From contig NZ_FOBD01000006.1 in the NCBI RefSeq assembly GCF_900109515.1, positions 124,001 through 188,000 on the forward strand: a stretch of DNA of 64,000 nucleotides, given 5' to 3'. Position numbers and translations under genes: made by a program. Below, one piece after another: positions 8,455-18,815 of this stretch. The stretch comes from Paenibacillus sp. OK003 (lineage in GTDB: Bacteria > Bacillota > Bacilli > Paenibacillales > Paenibacillaceae). Numbering within the stretch: the first letter of the stretch is position 1; each line of letters begins with the position of its first letter. Below the pieces are notes generated by a model. That model worked only from the letters and a program-made list of their open reading frames with translations, did no database searches and was not told the origin of the DNA.

Positions 8455-9381
8455 TTGTCTGGCAAGAATAACAACAATAATGAAACGGCGAACACAGGCC
8501 TGGATAGTCAGGCAGCGTTGAAATCGCAAGAGAGTGTATCGCTATTCAAAGACGCTATGTACAGACTTGCAACCAACAAGGCCGCTATGATTAGTTTGGC
8601 TGTTCTAGTCCTTGTTGTCATTTTCTCTATGATTGGTCCAACTTCGTTGTTCTCAAGCTATAATTATTATTCCAATGATTTGTTGAATGCCAATGCTGCA
8701 CCAAGTGCTGAACACTGGTTCGGAACAGATGAACTGGGTCGTGATGTATGGGTAAGAACCTGGGTAGGTGCACGTGTGTCTCTTACTGTAGGTTTGGCTG
8801 CTGCTTTGATTGACCTTGTCATCGGGGTGATTTATGGAGCCATTATGGGCTTCTACGGTGGACGTGTTGACGGCATCATGAACAAGTTCTCCGAGATCTT
8901 GTACTCCCTGCCATACATGCTCGTTGTTATCCTGTTGCTGGTTGTATTGGAGCCAAGTCTGACAACGATTATCATTGCACTCACCATTACAGGCTGGATC
9001 AGTATGTCCTGGATTGTGCGTGGTGAGATTATGCAACTCAAAAACAGAGACTTTATCCTTGCTGCTCGTTCCATGGGCGCAAGCACTGGACGTCAACTCT
9101 TCCGTCATTTGTTGCCAAATGCTGTCGGACCCATTCTCGTTACATTGACGTTGTCTATCCCAAATGCCATCTTTGCAGAAGCATTTTTGAGCTTCCTTGG
9201 TTTGGGTGTATCTGCACCTAAATCCTCTCTTGGATCTATGATCAATGATGCACTTACAGGCTGGACGCTGTATCCTTGGCGGATGTGGTTCCCTGCAGGT
9301 TTGATGGTTATGACAATGCTCGCATTTAACTTGCTTGGTGACGGTTTGCGCGACGCGCTTGATCCGAAATTACGTAAATAG
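8455..9381 (+). CDS. oppC: Peptide ABC transporter permease (OppC type)
   Basis: A 308-residue permease starting with TTG at 8455, two bases after the oppB stop, with AGGGGGC as ribosome site. The N-terminal tail is rich in asparagine (GKNNNNNE). [16 protein letters not shown] (about residues 83-98) and [14 protein letters not shown] (about 243-256) are signature segments of OppC/DppC permeases. It pairs with OppB. Confidence 0.92.
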   Translation: MSGKNNNNNETANTGLDSQAALKSQESVSLFKDAMYRLATNKAAMISLAVLVLVVIFSMIGPTSLFSSYNYYSNDLLNANAAPSAEHWFGTDELGRDVWVRTWVGARVSLTVGLAAALIDLVIGVIYGAIMGFYGGRVDGIMNKFSEILYSLPYMLVVILLLVVLEPSLTTIIIALTITGWISMSWIVRGEIMQLKNRDFILAARSMGASTGRQLFRHLLPNAVGPILVTLTLSIPNAIFAEAFLSFLGLGVSAPKSSLGSMINDALTGWTLYPWRMWFPAGLMVMTMLAFNLLGDGLRDALDPKLRK

Positions 9382-9398
9382 AAATAGGAGGTGGGATT

Positions 9399-11162
9399 AT
9401 GGAGCCGATTTTAACAGTCAAAGACCTGAGTGTGTCATTTACGACGCGTTCTGGTGAGTTTGACGCCGTTAAAAATGTGAGTTTTGAACTTGGCAAAGGA
9501 GAGACGCTGGGGATCGTAGGTGAATCCGGTAGTGGTAAGAGTGTTACTGCCCAAACCATCATGAAATTGATTCCCTCCCCGCCTTCGAAGGTCAAAAGCG
9601 GAGAAATTACTTTTCACGGGCAAGACCTGCTGAATAAGACAGATAAACAGATGGAAGCCATCCGTGGTAAAGATATCGGTATGATCTTCCAGGATCCAAT
9701 GACTTCTTTGAATCCAACCATCAAAATTGGTAAGCAAATTACCGAGGTACTGCGCAAGCATCAGAATATGTCCAAAAAAGAAGCTGAAAAAAGCGCATTG
9801 GAAATGCTCGAACTTGTAGGCATCAAAAATGCGGAATCGCGTATGAACCATTATCCACACCAATTTTCCGGTGGTATGCGCCAGCGTGCTATGATTGCGA
9901 TTGCCTTGGCATGTCGTCCATCCCTTCTGATTGCGGATGAGCCAACAACTGCACTCGACGTAACGATTCAGGCACAAATCTTGGATGTTATGAAAGAAAT
10001 GCAGCAAAAGCTTGGAACTTCGATCATGCTTATCACGCATGACCTTGGCGTAGTCGCAGGAATGTGTGATCGTGTTGTCGTTATGAAGGAAGGCGAAGTT
10101 GTTGAAACAGGAACAACTGCTGAAATTTTCAGTAATCCTCAACATCCATACACGATTAAGTTGCTGAATGCTCTTCCTCGTCTGGACGAGCCTAAAAAAG
10201 AAAAACCTACTCCAGTTGGTATTATCAAAGGTGCCAACAAGCCGCTGGTTCAAGTGAAGAACCTGAAACAATACTTCAATTTGGGCAAAGGGAACATTCT
10301 CAAAGCGGTTAATGATGTTAGCTTTGATATTTTTGAAGGCGAAACACTTGGAGTTGTAGGGGAGTCTGGCTGTGGTAAATCCACAACTGGCCGTACAATT
10401 CTGCGCCTTTATGAGCCAACAGGCGGAAATGTTAACTTTAATGGAACGGATATCTACAAGCTGTCCCCGCGCAAAATGAAAGAAATGCGTAAAGATATGC
10501 AAATGATTTTCCAAGATCCTTATGCTTCCTTGAACCCACGTTTCAACGTTATGGATATCATCGGTGAATCCCTTGATATTCATGGTCTGGCGTCAACTCG
10601 AACAGAGCGGAAGAGACGTGTTGAAGAATTGCTTGATCTTGTAGGTTTGAATCCTAGCCATGCACTCCGTTATCCACATGAATTCTCAGGTGGTCAAAGA
10701 CAACGGATCGGGATTGCCCGTGCATTGGCCGTAGACCCTAAATTCATCATCTGTGATGAGCCATTGTCAGCATTGGACGTGTCCATCCAGGCTCAGGTCG
10801 TTAATTTGCTTGAAGAACTTCAGCAACGCCTCGGCTTGACATACCTGTTCATTGCGCATGACTTGTCCATGGTTAAACATATCAGTGACCGTGTAGCTGT
10901 TATGTATATGGGTAAAGTGGTGGAGTTGGCAGAAAGTGAAGAACTTTATGCGAATCCGATTCATCCATACACCAAAACATTGCTGTCAGCGATCCCTGTA
11001 CCTGATCCGGAAGTAGAGGCGAACAAACGTCGCATTTTGCTGCCGGAAGAACAAGCACTTAAGAATGGATCGGGTGGTCCTGCAAATGATCCATACAACC
11101 TGCAGAATGCTCAATTGATTGAGGTATCCAAAGGTCACTGGGTTGCAGAGCCTTACGTATAA
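9399..11162 (+). CDS. Fused double ATPase of the peptide transporter (OppD-OppF)
   Basis: A 587-residue protein carrying two complete ABC ATPases in one chain. Domain 1 has Walker A GESGSGKS at 41-48, a signature SGGMRQR near 156 and Walker B LLIADEP near 177. Domain 2 has Walker A GESGCGKS near 322-329, signature SGGQRQR near 428 and FIICDEP near 448. Each domain ends in the oligopeptide-transporter extension ([28 protein letters not shown]). In most Bacillus opp operons these are two genes, oppD and oppF; the fusion is like GsiA or YejF. It energises peptide import from the inner face of the membrane. Confidence 0.93.
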   Translation: MEPILTVKDLSVSFTTRSGEFDAVKNVSFELGKGETLGIVGESGSGKSVTAQTIMKLIPSPPSKVKSGEITFHGQDLLNKTDKQMEAIRGKDIGMIFQDPMTSLNPTIKIGKQITEVLRKHQNMSKKEAEKSALEMLELVGIKNAESRMNHYPHQFSGGMRQRAMIAIALACRPSLLIADEPTTALDVTIQAQILDVMKEMQQKLGTSIMLITHDLGVVAGMCDRVVVMKEGEVVETGTTAEIFSNPQHPYTIKLLNALPRLDEPKKEKPTPVGIIKGANKPLVQVKNLKQYFNLGKGNILKAVNDVSFDIFEGETLGVVGESGCGKSTTGRTILRLYEPTGGNVNFNGTDIYKLSPRKMKEMRKDMQMIFQDPYASLNPRFNVMDIIGESLDIHGLASTRTERKRRVEELLDLVGLNPSHALRYPHEFSGGQRQRIGIARALAVDPKFIICDEPLSALDVSIQAQVVNLLEELQQRLGLTYLFIAHDLSMVKHISDRVAVMYMGKVVELAESEELYANPIHPYTKTLLSAIPVPDPEVEANKRRILLPEEQALKNGSGGPANDPYNLQNAQLIEVSKGHWVAEPYV

Positions 11163-11200
11163 AAAGTACAATTTTCATTTGGACTTATCCATGAATATCA

Positions 11201-11230
11201 AACCGCCGACTTTGTTCGGCGGTTTTTTAT
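11201..11230 (+). terminator. Terminator of the peptide-transporter operon
   Basis: A perfect 9-base-pair stem AACCGCCGA/TCGGCGGTT runs into TTTTTTATTTTTT. Confidence 0.92.
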
Positions 11231-11248
11231 TTTTTGATGCACTTTCTT

Positions 11249-11278
11249 TTGACGAAAAGGGCTCTCATTCGGTACAAT
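11249..11278 (+). promoter_or_regulatory. Sigma-A promoter of bshC
   Basis: TTGACG at 11249-11254 and TACAAT at 11273-11278 are separated by 18 bases, right after the operon terminator and 40 bases before the bshC start. Confidence 0.75.
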
Positions 11279-11317
11279 CAAGAAAGGCTCTTTGAAGCAG
11301 AATAGGAGGCAGACCTC

Positions 11318-12949
11318 ATGAAAGGTATTACCGAGGCACTCCGCAGCGGAACGCGACTTGCAGAAGACTATGTCTGTTCAAGGGATGCTGCGCGTGGCCT
11401 TTACGAGTATGACATTCGCTGGGAATCGGGGCTTCATACGCGTGCCGAGTGGCTTGACCAATCGGAGAACACACGTATTCCTCGTCAACGTCTGGCAGAG
11501 TATCTACGTATATATAATAAACGTGTGAACGATCATGGTGCAGTCCATGAATCCATCACACGTCTCGCGGAACAAGATGCTTTGGTTGTTACGGGAGGGC
11601 AGCAAAGCGGCCTGCTTACAGGTCCGTTGTTTGTCATTTACAAAGCAGCAAGTGTAGTTGCAGCTGCGCGGGAAGCGGAGAACAGGCTACAGCGGCCGGT
11701 CGTTCCCGTTTTTTGGATTGCAGGTGAAGACCATGACTGGGATGAAGTCAACCACACATACTTGCCTGACGCCAGCGGGGACTTGACGAAAATCAAGTTA
11801 CAAGGGCGGTTTGCTGGCAGGGATTCCGTGAGTAATGTTCATGTGGAAACGGAACAATGGATAACCGTGTTAGAGCAGGTGGAGCATCTGTTACCAGATA
11901 CGGTGCACAAACCAGGGTTAATGAAGCTGGTTACAGAGATCCATCAGTCGAGTTCAAACCTGAGTGATGCGTTTGCACGGTTAATCTCAGCGTTGTTTGG
12001 CAGCAGTGGACTTATTCTGATGGATGCTGCAGATCCAGACTTGCGCAGACTTGAACAGCCTGTATTTGAACGCTTGATTCGTGAAAATGGGACATTACGC
12101 CAAGCTTATGCACAAGGTGCCTCCGTATTGGAACATGCGGGATATGCCATGCCTGCTGAAGTCGCTGAAGATGGGGCCAATCTGTTTTACATACATGAAG
12201 GAGCACGGTTGCTTCTGATGTTGAAAGACGGCTTGTACGGCGACCGTAAAGGTCTGGTTTCATTTACAGAAGAGCGACTGCTTCAGGAACTGGCTGAACA
12301 TCCCGAGTGTTTTAGCAATAATGTATTGACTCGGCCATTAATGCAGGATTCCATTTTACCCGTAGCGGCTGTTATCTTGGGTCAAGGTGAGATCGCATAT
12401 TGGGGATTGACGCGTGAAGCGTTTGGCCGGTTCGGGTTGCAGATGCCCATTTTGCTTCCACGTCTGTCCTTCACCATTATGGAAGATGTTCATCACAAAC
12501 ATATGAAGCAGTACGGTCTTTCTTTCCAGGACGTTCAATATCATATGGAAGAAAAGAAGGAACAATGGCTGGCACAGCAGGAGACCTTCCAGGTCGATGA
12601 ACAGTTCGAGCGCGTTCAGCAAGAATTTGCCGATCTATATCGTCCATTGCTTGATCAGATTGCAGAGATCCATCCTGGACTCGACCGAATTGGAGATACC
12701 AATGTAGGCAAGATCAACGAACAGATTCAATATCTGCAAAAGCAAACCCACAAAGCCATCAAAGATAAACACAATGTGGGTCTAAGGCACTGGAACGGGA
12801 TGCAAAACTCACTCTTTCCCATGAACAAACCGCAGGAACGAGTACATAACGTACTCTTTTATCTGAACCGTTATGGAACGGAGTGGATTGGACAACTGAT
12901 TGAAAGTCAGAACGAATTCCGTGGACAACACCAAGTGATCACATTGTAG
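11318..12949 (+). CDS. bshC: Bacillithiol biosynthesis cysteine-adding enzyme
   Basis: A 543-residue protein, the usual length of BshC, which joins cysteine to glucosaminyl-malate in the last step of bacillithiol synthesis in the cytoplasm. Recognisable segments are VVTGGQQSGLLTGPLFVIYK (about residues 90-109), FWIAGEDHDWDEVNHTY (about 133-149) and the C-terminal FYLNRYG. Its AGGAGG site and its own promoter make it the first gene of a unit before the dcw cluster. The place next to mraZ is conserved in Bacillales. Confidence 0.93.
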   Translation: MKGITEALRSGTRLAEDYVCSRDAARGLYEYDIRWESGLHTRAEWLDQSENTRIPRQRLAEYLRIYNKRVNDHGAVHESITRLAEQDALVVTGGQQSGLLTGPLFVIYKAASVVAAAREAENRLQRPVVPVFWIAGEDHDWDEVNHTYLPDASGDLTKIKLQGRFAGRDSVSNVHVETEQWITVLEQVEHLLPDTVHKPGLMKLVTEIHQSSSNLSDAFARLISALFGSSGLILMDAADPDLRRLEQPVFERLIRENGTLRQAYAQGASVLEHAGYAMPAEVAEDGANLFYIHEGARLLLMLKDGLYGDRKGLVSFTEERLLQELAEHPECFSNNVLTRPLMQDSILPVAAVILGQGEIAYWGLTREAFGRFGLQMPILLPRLSFTIMEDVHHKHMKQYGLSFQDVQYHMEEKKEQWLAQQETFQVDEQFERVQQEFADLYRPLLDQIAEIHPGLDRIGDTNVGKINEQIQYLQKQTHKAIKDKHNVGLRHWNGMQNSLFPMNKPQERVHNVLFYLNRYGTEWIGQLIESQNEFRGQHQVITL

Positions 12950-12994
12950 TGACCTTTTATAATAGAAGGAATAGATAATCGAGGAGGATGAGGA

Positions 12995-14260
12995 ATGACT
13001 ACCCCTGCATTGCAAAATAGTATCGTTAAGGATATGGGACTCGCTTCGGAAGGTCATCTGAAAATTGACTGGGTAGAAGCACATATGCCGGTGTTGAACC
13101 GCATTCGTCGCCAATTTGAACAGGATCTTCCGTTTAAAGGCTTGAAAGTAGCCATTTGCCTTCACCTTGAGGCCAAAACAGCTTACCTGGCAAAAGTCAT
13201 ACAAGCTGGTGGCGCAGAAGTGACGATTACACACAGCAACCCATTGTCAACGCAGGACGATGTTTGTGCTGCTCTGGTGGAAGACGGCGTTACGGTGTAT
13301 GCCAAACATAATCCTGACCCTGTAGAGTTCAAGGAACTGCAACTCCGCGCACTTGAAGTAAAACCTGATCTGATTATTGATGATGGTGGAGATTTTGCCA
13401 CTATAATTGCATCTGAACGTCCTGATCTCGCTGCCACGATTCGTGGCGGAGCAGAGGAAACGACAACGGGCATCATTCGTCTGAAAGCTTTGGCGAAAGA
13501 AGGACAATTGCGTTTCCCAATGGTTGCAGTCAATGACGCTTATTGCAAATACTTGTTTGATAACCGTTACGGTACAGGTCAGTCTGCATTCGATGGGATC
13601 ATCCGTACAACTAATTTGGTCATTGCAGGAAAGAACGTAGTTGTAGCGGGTTACGGATGGTGTGGTAAAGGTGTGGCAATGCGTGCCAAAGGCCTCGGAG
13701 CAAATGTTATTGTAACGGAAATTGATCCTATTAAAGCCGTAGAAGCACATATGGACGGATTCCGTGTCATGACGATGGTGGAAGCTGCAAAATTGGGTGA
13801 TTTCTTCATTGCTGTTACGGGAAATAAAGATGTGATCACTGGAGAGCATTACGACGTGATGAAGGATGGAGCAATCCTTAGCAACGCGGGTCACTTTGAC
13901 GTGGAAGTAAACAAACCTGAACTGGCTAAACGTTCCGATTCGATTCGTACCGTACGCCGCAACATTGAAGAATATCGCTTCAAAGATGGCCGTAAGATGT
14001 ATTTGCTGGCTGAAGGACGTCTCGTAAACCTGGGTGCAGCCGATGGACACCCTGCTGAGATTATGGATACAACGTTTGCATTGCAAGCGCTGGGTCTGCG
14101 TTATGTGAGCGAGAACTATGCGGAACTAGGTAAAACCGTTGTTAATGTACCTTATGATATTGACCAACAGGTTGCCAGCTACAAACTGGAAAGCTTGAAT
14201 ATTGCCATCGACTCCTTGTCGGCTGAGCAGGAAAAATATCTGGATAGCTGGAAATTCTAA
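12995..14260 (+). CDS. ahcY: Adenosylhomocysteinase-like NAD-dependent hydrolase (short form)
   Basis: A 421-residue protein of the S-adenosylhomocysteine hydrolase family. DDGGDF near residue 129, GGAEETTTGIIRL near 150, CKYLFDNRYGTGQS near 183 and the NAD-binding GYGWCGKG near 220 are family motifs; the tail is short and lacks the KPDHYRY-type end of the long bacterial and eukaryotic enzymes. The length is like archaeal and Thermotoga forms, some of which prefer S-inosylhomocysteine. It would cleave the methylation by-product to homocysteine and a nucleoside. GAGGAGG precedes the ATG. Confidence 0.85.
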   Translation: MTTPALQNSIVKDMGLASEGHLKIDWVEAHMPVLNRIRRQFEQDLPFKGLKVAICLHLEAKTAYLAKVIQAGGAEVTITHSNPLSTQDDVCAALVEDGVTVYAKHNPDPVEFKELQLRALEVKPDLIIDDGGDFATIIASERPDLAATIRGGAEETTTGIIRLKALAKEGQLRFPMVAVNDAYCKYLFDNRYGTGQSAFDGIIRTTNLVIAGKNVVVAGYGWCGKGVAMRAKGLGANVIVTEIDPIKAVEAHMDGFRVMTMVEAAKLGDFFIAVTGNKDVITGEHYDVMKDGAILSNAGHFDVEVNKPELAKRSDSIRTVRRNIEEYRFKDGRKMYLLAEGRLVNLGAADGHPAEIMDTTFALQALGLRYVSENYAELGKTVVNVPYDIDQQVASYKLESLNIAIDSLSAEQEKYLDSWKF

Positions 14261-14366
14261 AAGGCATCCATTAATTACAAGCTGATTAAGTGCTTCAAAG
14301 GGTTTAAAATGGTTTATTAATGATATGGCTCATATGCGGGTGTACGTGCGATTGCCCGTAAACGGG

Positions 14367-14409
14367 AAACGTCTTTGATCCTGAGTGACAGGATCAAAGA
14401 CGTTTTTTT
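14367..14409 (+). terminator. Terminator before the mraZ promoter
   Basis: A perfect 16-base-pair stem, AAACGTCTTTGATCCT with AGGATCAAAGACGTTT, and a 7-base loop are followed by a T tract. It separates the hydrolase gene from the dcw cluster. Confidence 0.95.
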
Positions 14410-14451
14410 GCGGTTGTGAAATTAAAAAAAGTAAAGCCCGTAAGAAGGGTT

Positions 14452-14480
14452 TTGATTTTTTTGTGCGAATCTATTATGCT
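14452..14480 (+). promoter_or_regulatory. Candidate promoter of the dcw cluster
   Basis: TTGATT at 14452-14457 and TATGCT at 14475-14480 have a 17-base spacer. It lies directly upstream of the MraZ repeats, so bound MraZ would cover the start of transcription. Confidence 0.5.
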
Positions 14481-14483
14481 TAG

Positions 14484-14519
14484 GTGGTGGAAAGTGGGGC
14501 AAAGTGGGAGAAACGGGTG
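14484..14519 (+). promoter_or_regulatory. MraZ-binding repeats
   Basis: Three direct 10-base repeats, GTGGTGGAAA, GTGGGGCAAA and GTGGGAGAAA at 14484-14513, are followed by a degenerate fourth, CGGGTGAGGA. GTGG-type repeats spaced by one helical turn ahead of mraZ are the known operator of the MraZ repressor in several bacteria. This implies autoregulation of the cluster. Confidence 0.75.
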
Positions 14520-14535
14520 AGGAGTGAGTGGGCCA

Positions 14536-14973
14536 ATGTTTATGGGGGAGTTCCAACATAGCATTGATGACAAGGGTCGGGTTATTATTCCGGCTAAATT
14601 CCGCGAATCTCTGGGACCGTCTTTCGTTGTCACACGGGGTTTGGACCAGTGTCTTTTCGTGTACCCCATGGAGGAGTGGGGGGTCATGGAACAGAAGCTC
14701 AAAGCACTGCCATTGATGAAATCCGATGCACGTGCGTTTACACGGTTTTTTTTCTCGGGTGCCACCGAATGTGAATTGGACAAACAGGGCAGGGTAAATT
14801 TGCCGGGCAATCTTAGAGAGTATGCCAAGCTGGACAAGGATTGCGTTGTTCTTGGCGTGTCGAACCGGGTGGAGATTTGGAGCAAAGGCATATGGGAGAG
14901 TTATTTCAATCAATCCGAAGAAGCATTCAACGACATTGCCGAAAAGCTGGTCGATTTTAATTTTGATCTATAA
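14536..14973 (+). CDS. mraZ: Transcriptional regulator MraZ
   Basis: A 145-residue protein with two AbrB-like swapped-hairpin domains: [20 protein letters not shown] at the N terminus and [20 protein letters not shown] in the second half. It binds its own operator and controls the division and wall cluster. The ATG at 14536 is chosen because it gives the standard MFMGEFQH start; an in-frame GTG lies at 14524. It is the first gene of the cluster and is followed closely by rsmH. Confidence 0.95.
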   Translation: MFMGEFQHSIDDKGRVIIPAKFRESLGPSFVVTRGLDQCLFVYPMEEWGVMEQKLKALPLMKSDARAFTRFFFSGATECELDKQGRVNLPGNLREYAKLDKDCVVLGVSNRVEIWSKGIWESYFNQSEEAFNDIAEKLVDFNFDL

Positions 14974-14991
14974 AGTCAGGAGGGGTGCAGG

Positions 14992-15942
14992 TTGTTTCAC
15001 CACATAACCGTACTCAAAGAAGAGGCAACAGAGGGATTAAACATCAAGCAGGACGGTATATACGTGGACTGCACTTTAGGCGGTGGCGGACATAGCTCCG
15101 TGATTGCATCCAAGCTCGGTCCAGGGGGACGTCTGATCGCACTGGATCAGGATGATTGGGCTTTGGATAACGCGCGTGGAAAATTGGCTCCATATGGAGA
15201 GCGGATTACATTGGTGAAAACCAATTTCCGTGATCTCGAACAGGTACTGAAAGAACTGGATCTACCGATGAAAGATGGCGTGCCACAGGTAGATGGTATT
15301 TTGTACGATTTAGGGGTATCATCGCCGCAATTCGACGAAGGAGAACGTGGATTTAGCTACAATCACGATGCTCCGTTGGATATGCGTATGGATCAGGACG
15401 CATCCCTTACCGCCAAAGAGATTGTTAACGAATGGCCGGAAGAGGAGATTGCCCGCATTTTGTATCGCTATGGTGAAGAGAAATTCTCTAGACGAATTGC
15501 TCGTGTCATTGTTGAAAAAAGAAAGCAGTCCACCATTGAGACTACTGGCGAACTGGTGGAATTGATCAAAGAAGGGATTCCGGCGGCGGCTCGTCGTACC
15601 GGAGGACATCCTGCAAAACGCAGCTTCCAGGCATTGCGAATTGCGGTTAATGATGAGCTGGGCGCGTTCGAAGAAGCGTTACATCAGGCCGTTCGGTGCT
15701 TGGCACCAGGCGGACGTGTATCTGTTATTACTTTTCACTCACTTGAGGACCGAATTTGCAAACAGATTTTTAGCAGTTATCTGGAGAAATGTACATGCCC
15801 TCCCGATTTTCCGTTGTGTGTTTGCGGCGGTAAGGGTACCATGCGTTTAGTGAACAGAAAGCCGCTGATTCCAACGGAAACGGAACTGGCCGAAAACTCC
15901 CGTGCTCGTTCAGCGAAGCTGCGCGTAGCCGAGAAACTGTAA
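14992..15942 (+). CDS. rsmH: 16S rRNA (cytosine-1402-N4)-methyltransferase
   Basis: A 316-residue SAM-dependent methyltransferase (MraW) that methylates C1402 of 16S rRNA. The TTG start at 14992 follows [22 protein letters not shown] opens the protein, [15 protein letters not shown] (about 23-37) binds SAM, and [20 protein letters not shown] (about 104-123) and [10 protein letters not shown] (about 245-254) are conserved. Its place between mraZ and ftsL is the standard one. Confidence 0.96.
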   Translation: MFHHITVLKEEATEGLNIKQDGIYVDCTLGGGGHSSVIASKLGPGGRLIALDQDDWALDNARGKLAPYGERITLVKTNFRDLEQVLKELDLPMKDGVPQVDGILYDLGVSSPQFDEGERGFSYNHDAPLDMRMDQDASLTAKEIVNEWPEEEIARILYRYGEEKFSRRIARVIVEKRKQSTIETTGELVELIKEGIPAAARRTGGHPAKRSFQALRIAVNDELGAFEEALHQAVRCLAPGGRVSVITFHSLEDRICKQIFSSYLEKCTCPPDFPLCVCGGKGTMRLVNRKPLIPTETELAENSRARSAKLRVAEKL

Positions 15943-15968
15943 ATCAAGAGCGGAGGAGGAGCCTTTGT

Positions 15969-16397
15969 ATGGCATATACACGTGGTAATCTGGCAGTGAA
16001 AGAAAAAGCGTCCCAAGAACGTGTGACCCATCAGCGGTACAAGGAAACCACCAAAGTGGTGACCCGTCGTACCGGTCTTCCGGCACGTGAGAAATTTTTG
16101 TATCTGATTACTGTGGTTGCAGTCATTGTTGTGGGTGGTGTAATGATGTCGCGTTACGCTCACATCTATGAGCTGAATAAACAGGCACAGACGACGTTGT
16201 CTGATGTAAGAGAAGCAGAGAAAACGATTGCAGATCTGCAAGTGGAAAAAGAAAAACTGAACAATCTGGTCATCGAGAATGCTCGCAAACTTGGTTATGT
16301 TGAGGCTTCTGGTAAGGATGTTATTTTTGTGCCTCGCTCAACAAGTACAACGAACTCGACAGGTACTGAATCGTCCTCGGATACAGCAAATAAGTAG
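15969..16397 (+). CDS. ftsL: Cell division protein FtsL
   Basis: A 142-residue bitopic protein: a charged cytoplasmic tail, a single membrane segment FLYLITVVAVIVVGGVMM near residues 42-59, then an extracytoplasmic coiled coil (TLSDVREAEKTIADLQVEKE) and a serine/threonine-rich end. This layout, size and place between rsmH and the penicillin-binding protein identify FtsL, which joins DivIC and DivIB at the septum. GGAGGAGG lies upstream of the ATG. Confidence 0.88.
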   Translation: MAYTRGNLAVKEKASQERVTHQRYKETTKVVTRRTGLPAREKFLYLITVVAVIVVGGVMMSRYAHIYELNKQAQTTLSDVREAEKTIADLQVEKEKLNNLVIENARKLGYVEASGKDVIFVPRSTSTTNSTGTESSSDTANK

Positions 16398-16447
16398 AAC
16401 ATTTTGGTTCAATCCATACAAAGTGCTGAAGCAAAAGAGGTGTACCG

Positions 16448-18778
16448 ATGGTAAAAAGAATAAAGATGCGCACGCTGCTTATAGGGGGATGTATTACCCT
16501 CTTTTTTCTTGTATTAATAACCCGTATCTTTTTTATTCAGGTTGTTAATGGCGGTATTTGGCAGGAGCGAGCAGCGGGTTTGGTCGAACGTGAACAAACC
16601 ATCAAGGCTAGTCGTGGGACAATCACAGACCGCAATGGTAACATCTTGGCGACGGATGCACCTGCTTACACGGTGTCTGTAAACCCAGAGATGATTAACA
16701 AGCTTGGAATTGAAGATGTGGTTATTGACAAATTATCTAGTTTATTGGGTAAAAGCGAAAGTGAAATGCGCGCACTAGTAACAGCGAAAAAGGAAGATGG
16801 GACATTCTTTCAACAACGTGAAGTGCGCAGTGAAGGGTATAAAATTAGCCCTGAACTGGCTGCTAAGGTAGACGAATTTCGCGAAAAACTGCAGGATGAT
16901 TACAAGGCTAAAAACGCGATTGTCATGACACAGGAGTCGAAGCGATATTATCCGGAAGAAACGCTCGCCTCTCACCTGCTGGGATACATGAGCCGTGATG
17001 GCAAGGCTGTTAACGGACTTGAGGTCTCGTATGATGAACAGCTTACAGGTACAGATGGTTATCTGAACTATCAGAAGGACGCCAAAGGGTACAAGCTGCC
17101 TGACTCCCAGGACAACTATCTACCACCGCAGAATGGAAGCAATTTGAAGCTGACGATTGATGATACAATTCAGTACTACATCGAAGATGCAATGAAAGAA
17201 GCGGTAGCCCAGTACAATCCACTGAGCATGACTGTCATTGCAGCAGATCCTAACACGATGGAAATCTTAGGAATGGCCAATTGGCCAACCTTTAATCCTA
17301 ATACGTATGGGGAAACGCCGGATCAGAAAAATTTTATTAATCATGCGATACAATCCATCTATGAACCAGGGTCTACTTTTAAAATTGTTACTTTGGCGGG
17401 TGCGGTTGAAGAGAAGCTGTTTGATCCGAATGCTACATTTGAATCCAAGCGGATCTATATTGGTGGCTATCCAATCAGTGATAACGGTCATGCCTATGGC
17501 CGAATTTCCTACTTGGAAGGTGTCAAACGTTCAAGTAACATTGCGTTTGTTAATTTGGGCTATAACATGCTTGGCGGTGAACGTTTGCGTCATTACATAG
17601 ACCAGTTCGGTTTTGGTAAAAAGACGGGCATTGATCTGCCGAGTGAATCAGCTTCACCAATCAAGCCGCTGGTTTATAAATCGGAAATTGCCACAGCAGC
17701 ATATGGCCATGGTCTTGTACAGGTAACGCCAATCCAGCAGGTAGCAGCCATTTCAGCCATTGCCAACGGCGGCAAACTCATGGAACCGCATCTGGTAAAG
17801 GAAATTATTAACCCGAATGACGGTACAACAGAAGTAATCAAGCCGAAGGTCGTTCGTCAGGTCATTTCCAAGGAGTCTTCCAAACTGGTGAGCGGGTATC
17901 TGGAACAGGTTGTAGCCGACCAAACGATTGGTACAGGGCGCAATGCGTATATAGAAGGATATCGTGTGGCAGGTAAAACGGGTACAGCAAGAAAAGTTGT
18001 GAACGGGACATACAGCAAATCCAAAGACGTCGTTTCGTTTATCGGATTTGCACCTGTAAATAATCCTAAAATCGCGATGCTGATTGTGATTGACCAGCCT
18101 GATGGTTCCAATATTGGCGGAGGTACTGCAGCTGCTCCGGTATTCAAGAAAATTGTGAGCCAGACTCTTCAGTACATGGGAGTTCCCAAAGATACAGTAA
18201 AGACCACTGACAAAAAGTCAAAAACAACGCCGATCGTTCAAGCTAAAGCTCCTGATCTGTCAGGTAAGACAGCTAAACAGGCTAGAAGCCAACTTTTGAA
18301 CGCAGGCATTGCCTATGAGACGCTTGGTCAGGGTGAAAATGTCATTCGCCAATATCCTGTGGCGGGTGCAGCCATGAATCCTGGCCAAAGAATCTACCTG
18401 TTGACCGAAGAGAGCAGCAAGATGAAGATCCCTGATCTGTCTGGCGAATCTCTACGAGATGCACTTGAAGTGCTCTCCCTCATGAAAGTGGGCGTGACCG
18501 TTAAAGGTGAAGGATATGTGGTGAAGCAAACGGAGCAGGTGGCAGGCGAACAGAGAACGGTTGAGCTTGTGCTGCAGACGGCCAAAGCGGCAGTTACCGG
18601 TATAGCAGATGAAGCTCCCGAGTCTTCTGATCCAGCATTAGGGGACGAGCCTAACAATCAGGGAGCAGCTGATGGCACGGGGAACACCGAAGAAACGGGC
18701 AAAATGGATACTACAAATCCACCTTCAAATGAGACAAAATCGTCTGCCAACACATCGGACGAGGGTTCGCTTCCATAG
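16448..18778 (+). CDS. pbpB: Septal penicillin-binding protein with PASTA domains (PBP2B type)
   Basis: A 776-residue class-B transpeptidase that crosslinks septal peptidoglycan. One N-terminal membrane segment (LLIGGCITLFFLVLITRIFF), a dimerisation domain, then the transpeptidase domain with GSTFK (active serine), SSN and GKTGTA motifs. Two PASTA repeats follow from about residue 600 (IVQAKAPDLSGKTAKQAR, KIPDLSGESLRDALEVL), then a low-complexity Ser/Thr/Asp tail. Two such genes in tandem here (this and spoVD) match the Bacillus pair pbpB-spoVD. Confidence 0.93.
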   Translation: MVKRIKMRTLLIGGCITLFFLVLITRIFFIQVVNGGIWQERAAGLVEREQTIKASRGTITDRNGNILATDAPAYTVSVNPEMINKLGIEDVVIDKLSSLLGKSESEMRALVTAKKEDGTFFQQREVRSEGYKISPELAAKVDEFREKLQDDYKAKNAIVMTQESKRYYPEETLASHLLGYMSRDGKAVNGLEVSYDEQLTGTDGYLNYQKDAKGYKLPDSQDNYLPPQNGSNLKLTIDDTIQYYIEDAMKEAVAQYNPLSMTVIAADPNTMEILGMANWPTFNPNTYGETPDQKNFINHAIQSIYEPGSTFKIVTLAGAVEEKLFDPNATFESKRIYIGGYPISDNGHAYGRISYLEGVKRSSNIAFVNLGYNMLGGERLRHYIDQFGFGKKTGIDLPSESASPIKPLVYKSEIATAAYGHGLVQVTPIQQVAAISAIANGGKLMEPHLVKEIINPNDGTTEVIKPKVVRQVISKESSKLVSGYLEQVVADQTIGTGRNAYIEGYRVAGKTGTARKVVNGTYSKSKDVVSFIGFAPVNNPKIAMLIVIDQPDGSNIGGGTAAAPVFKKIVSQTLQYMGVPKDTVKTTDKKSKTTPIVQAKAPDLSGKTAKQARSQLLNAGIAYETLGQGENVIRQYPVAGAAMNPGQRIYLLTEESSKMKIPDLSGESLRDALEVLSLMKVGVTVKGEGYVVKQTEQVAGEQRTVELVLQTAKAAVTGIADEAPESSDPALGDEPNNQGAADGTGNTEETGKMDTTNPPSNETKSSANTSDEGSLP

Positions 18779-18815
18779 AGATCACTGACAGCTTGTTCTA
18801 ACCCCCGGTTGTCCT

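Noticed and set aside
9435..10583. Antisense frame of 382 codons opposite the fused ATPase
   Set aside because: It is a shadow of the real ATPase gene, with no family signature and no ribosome site.
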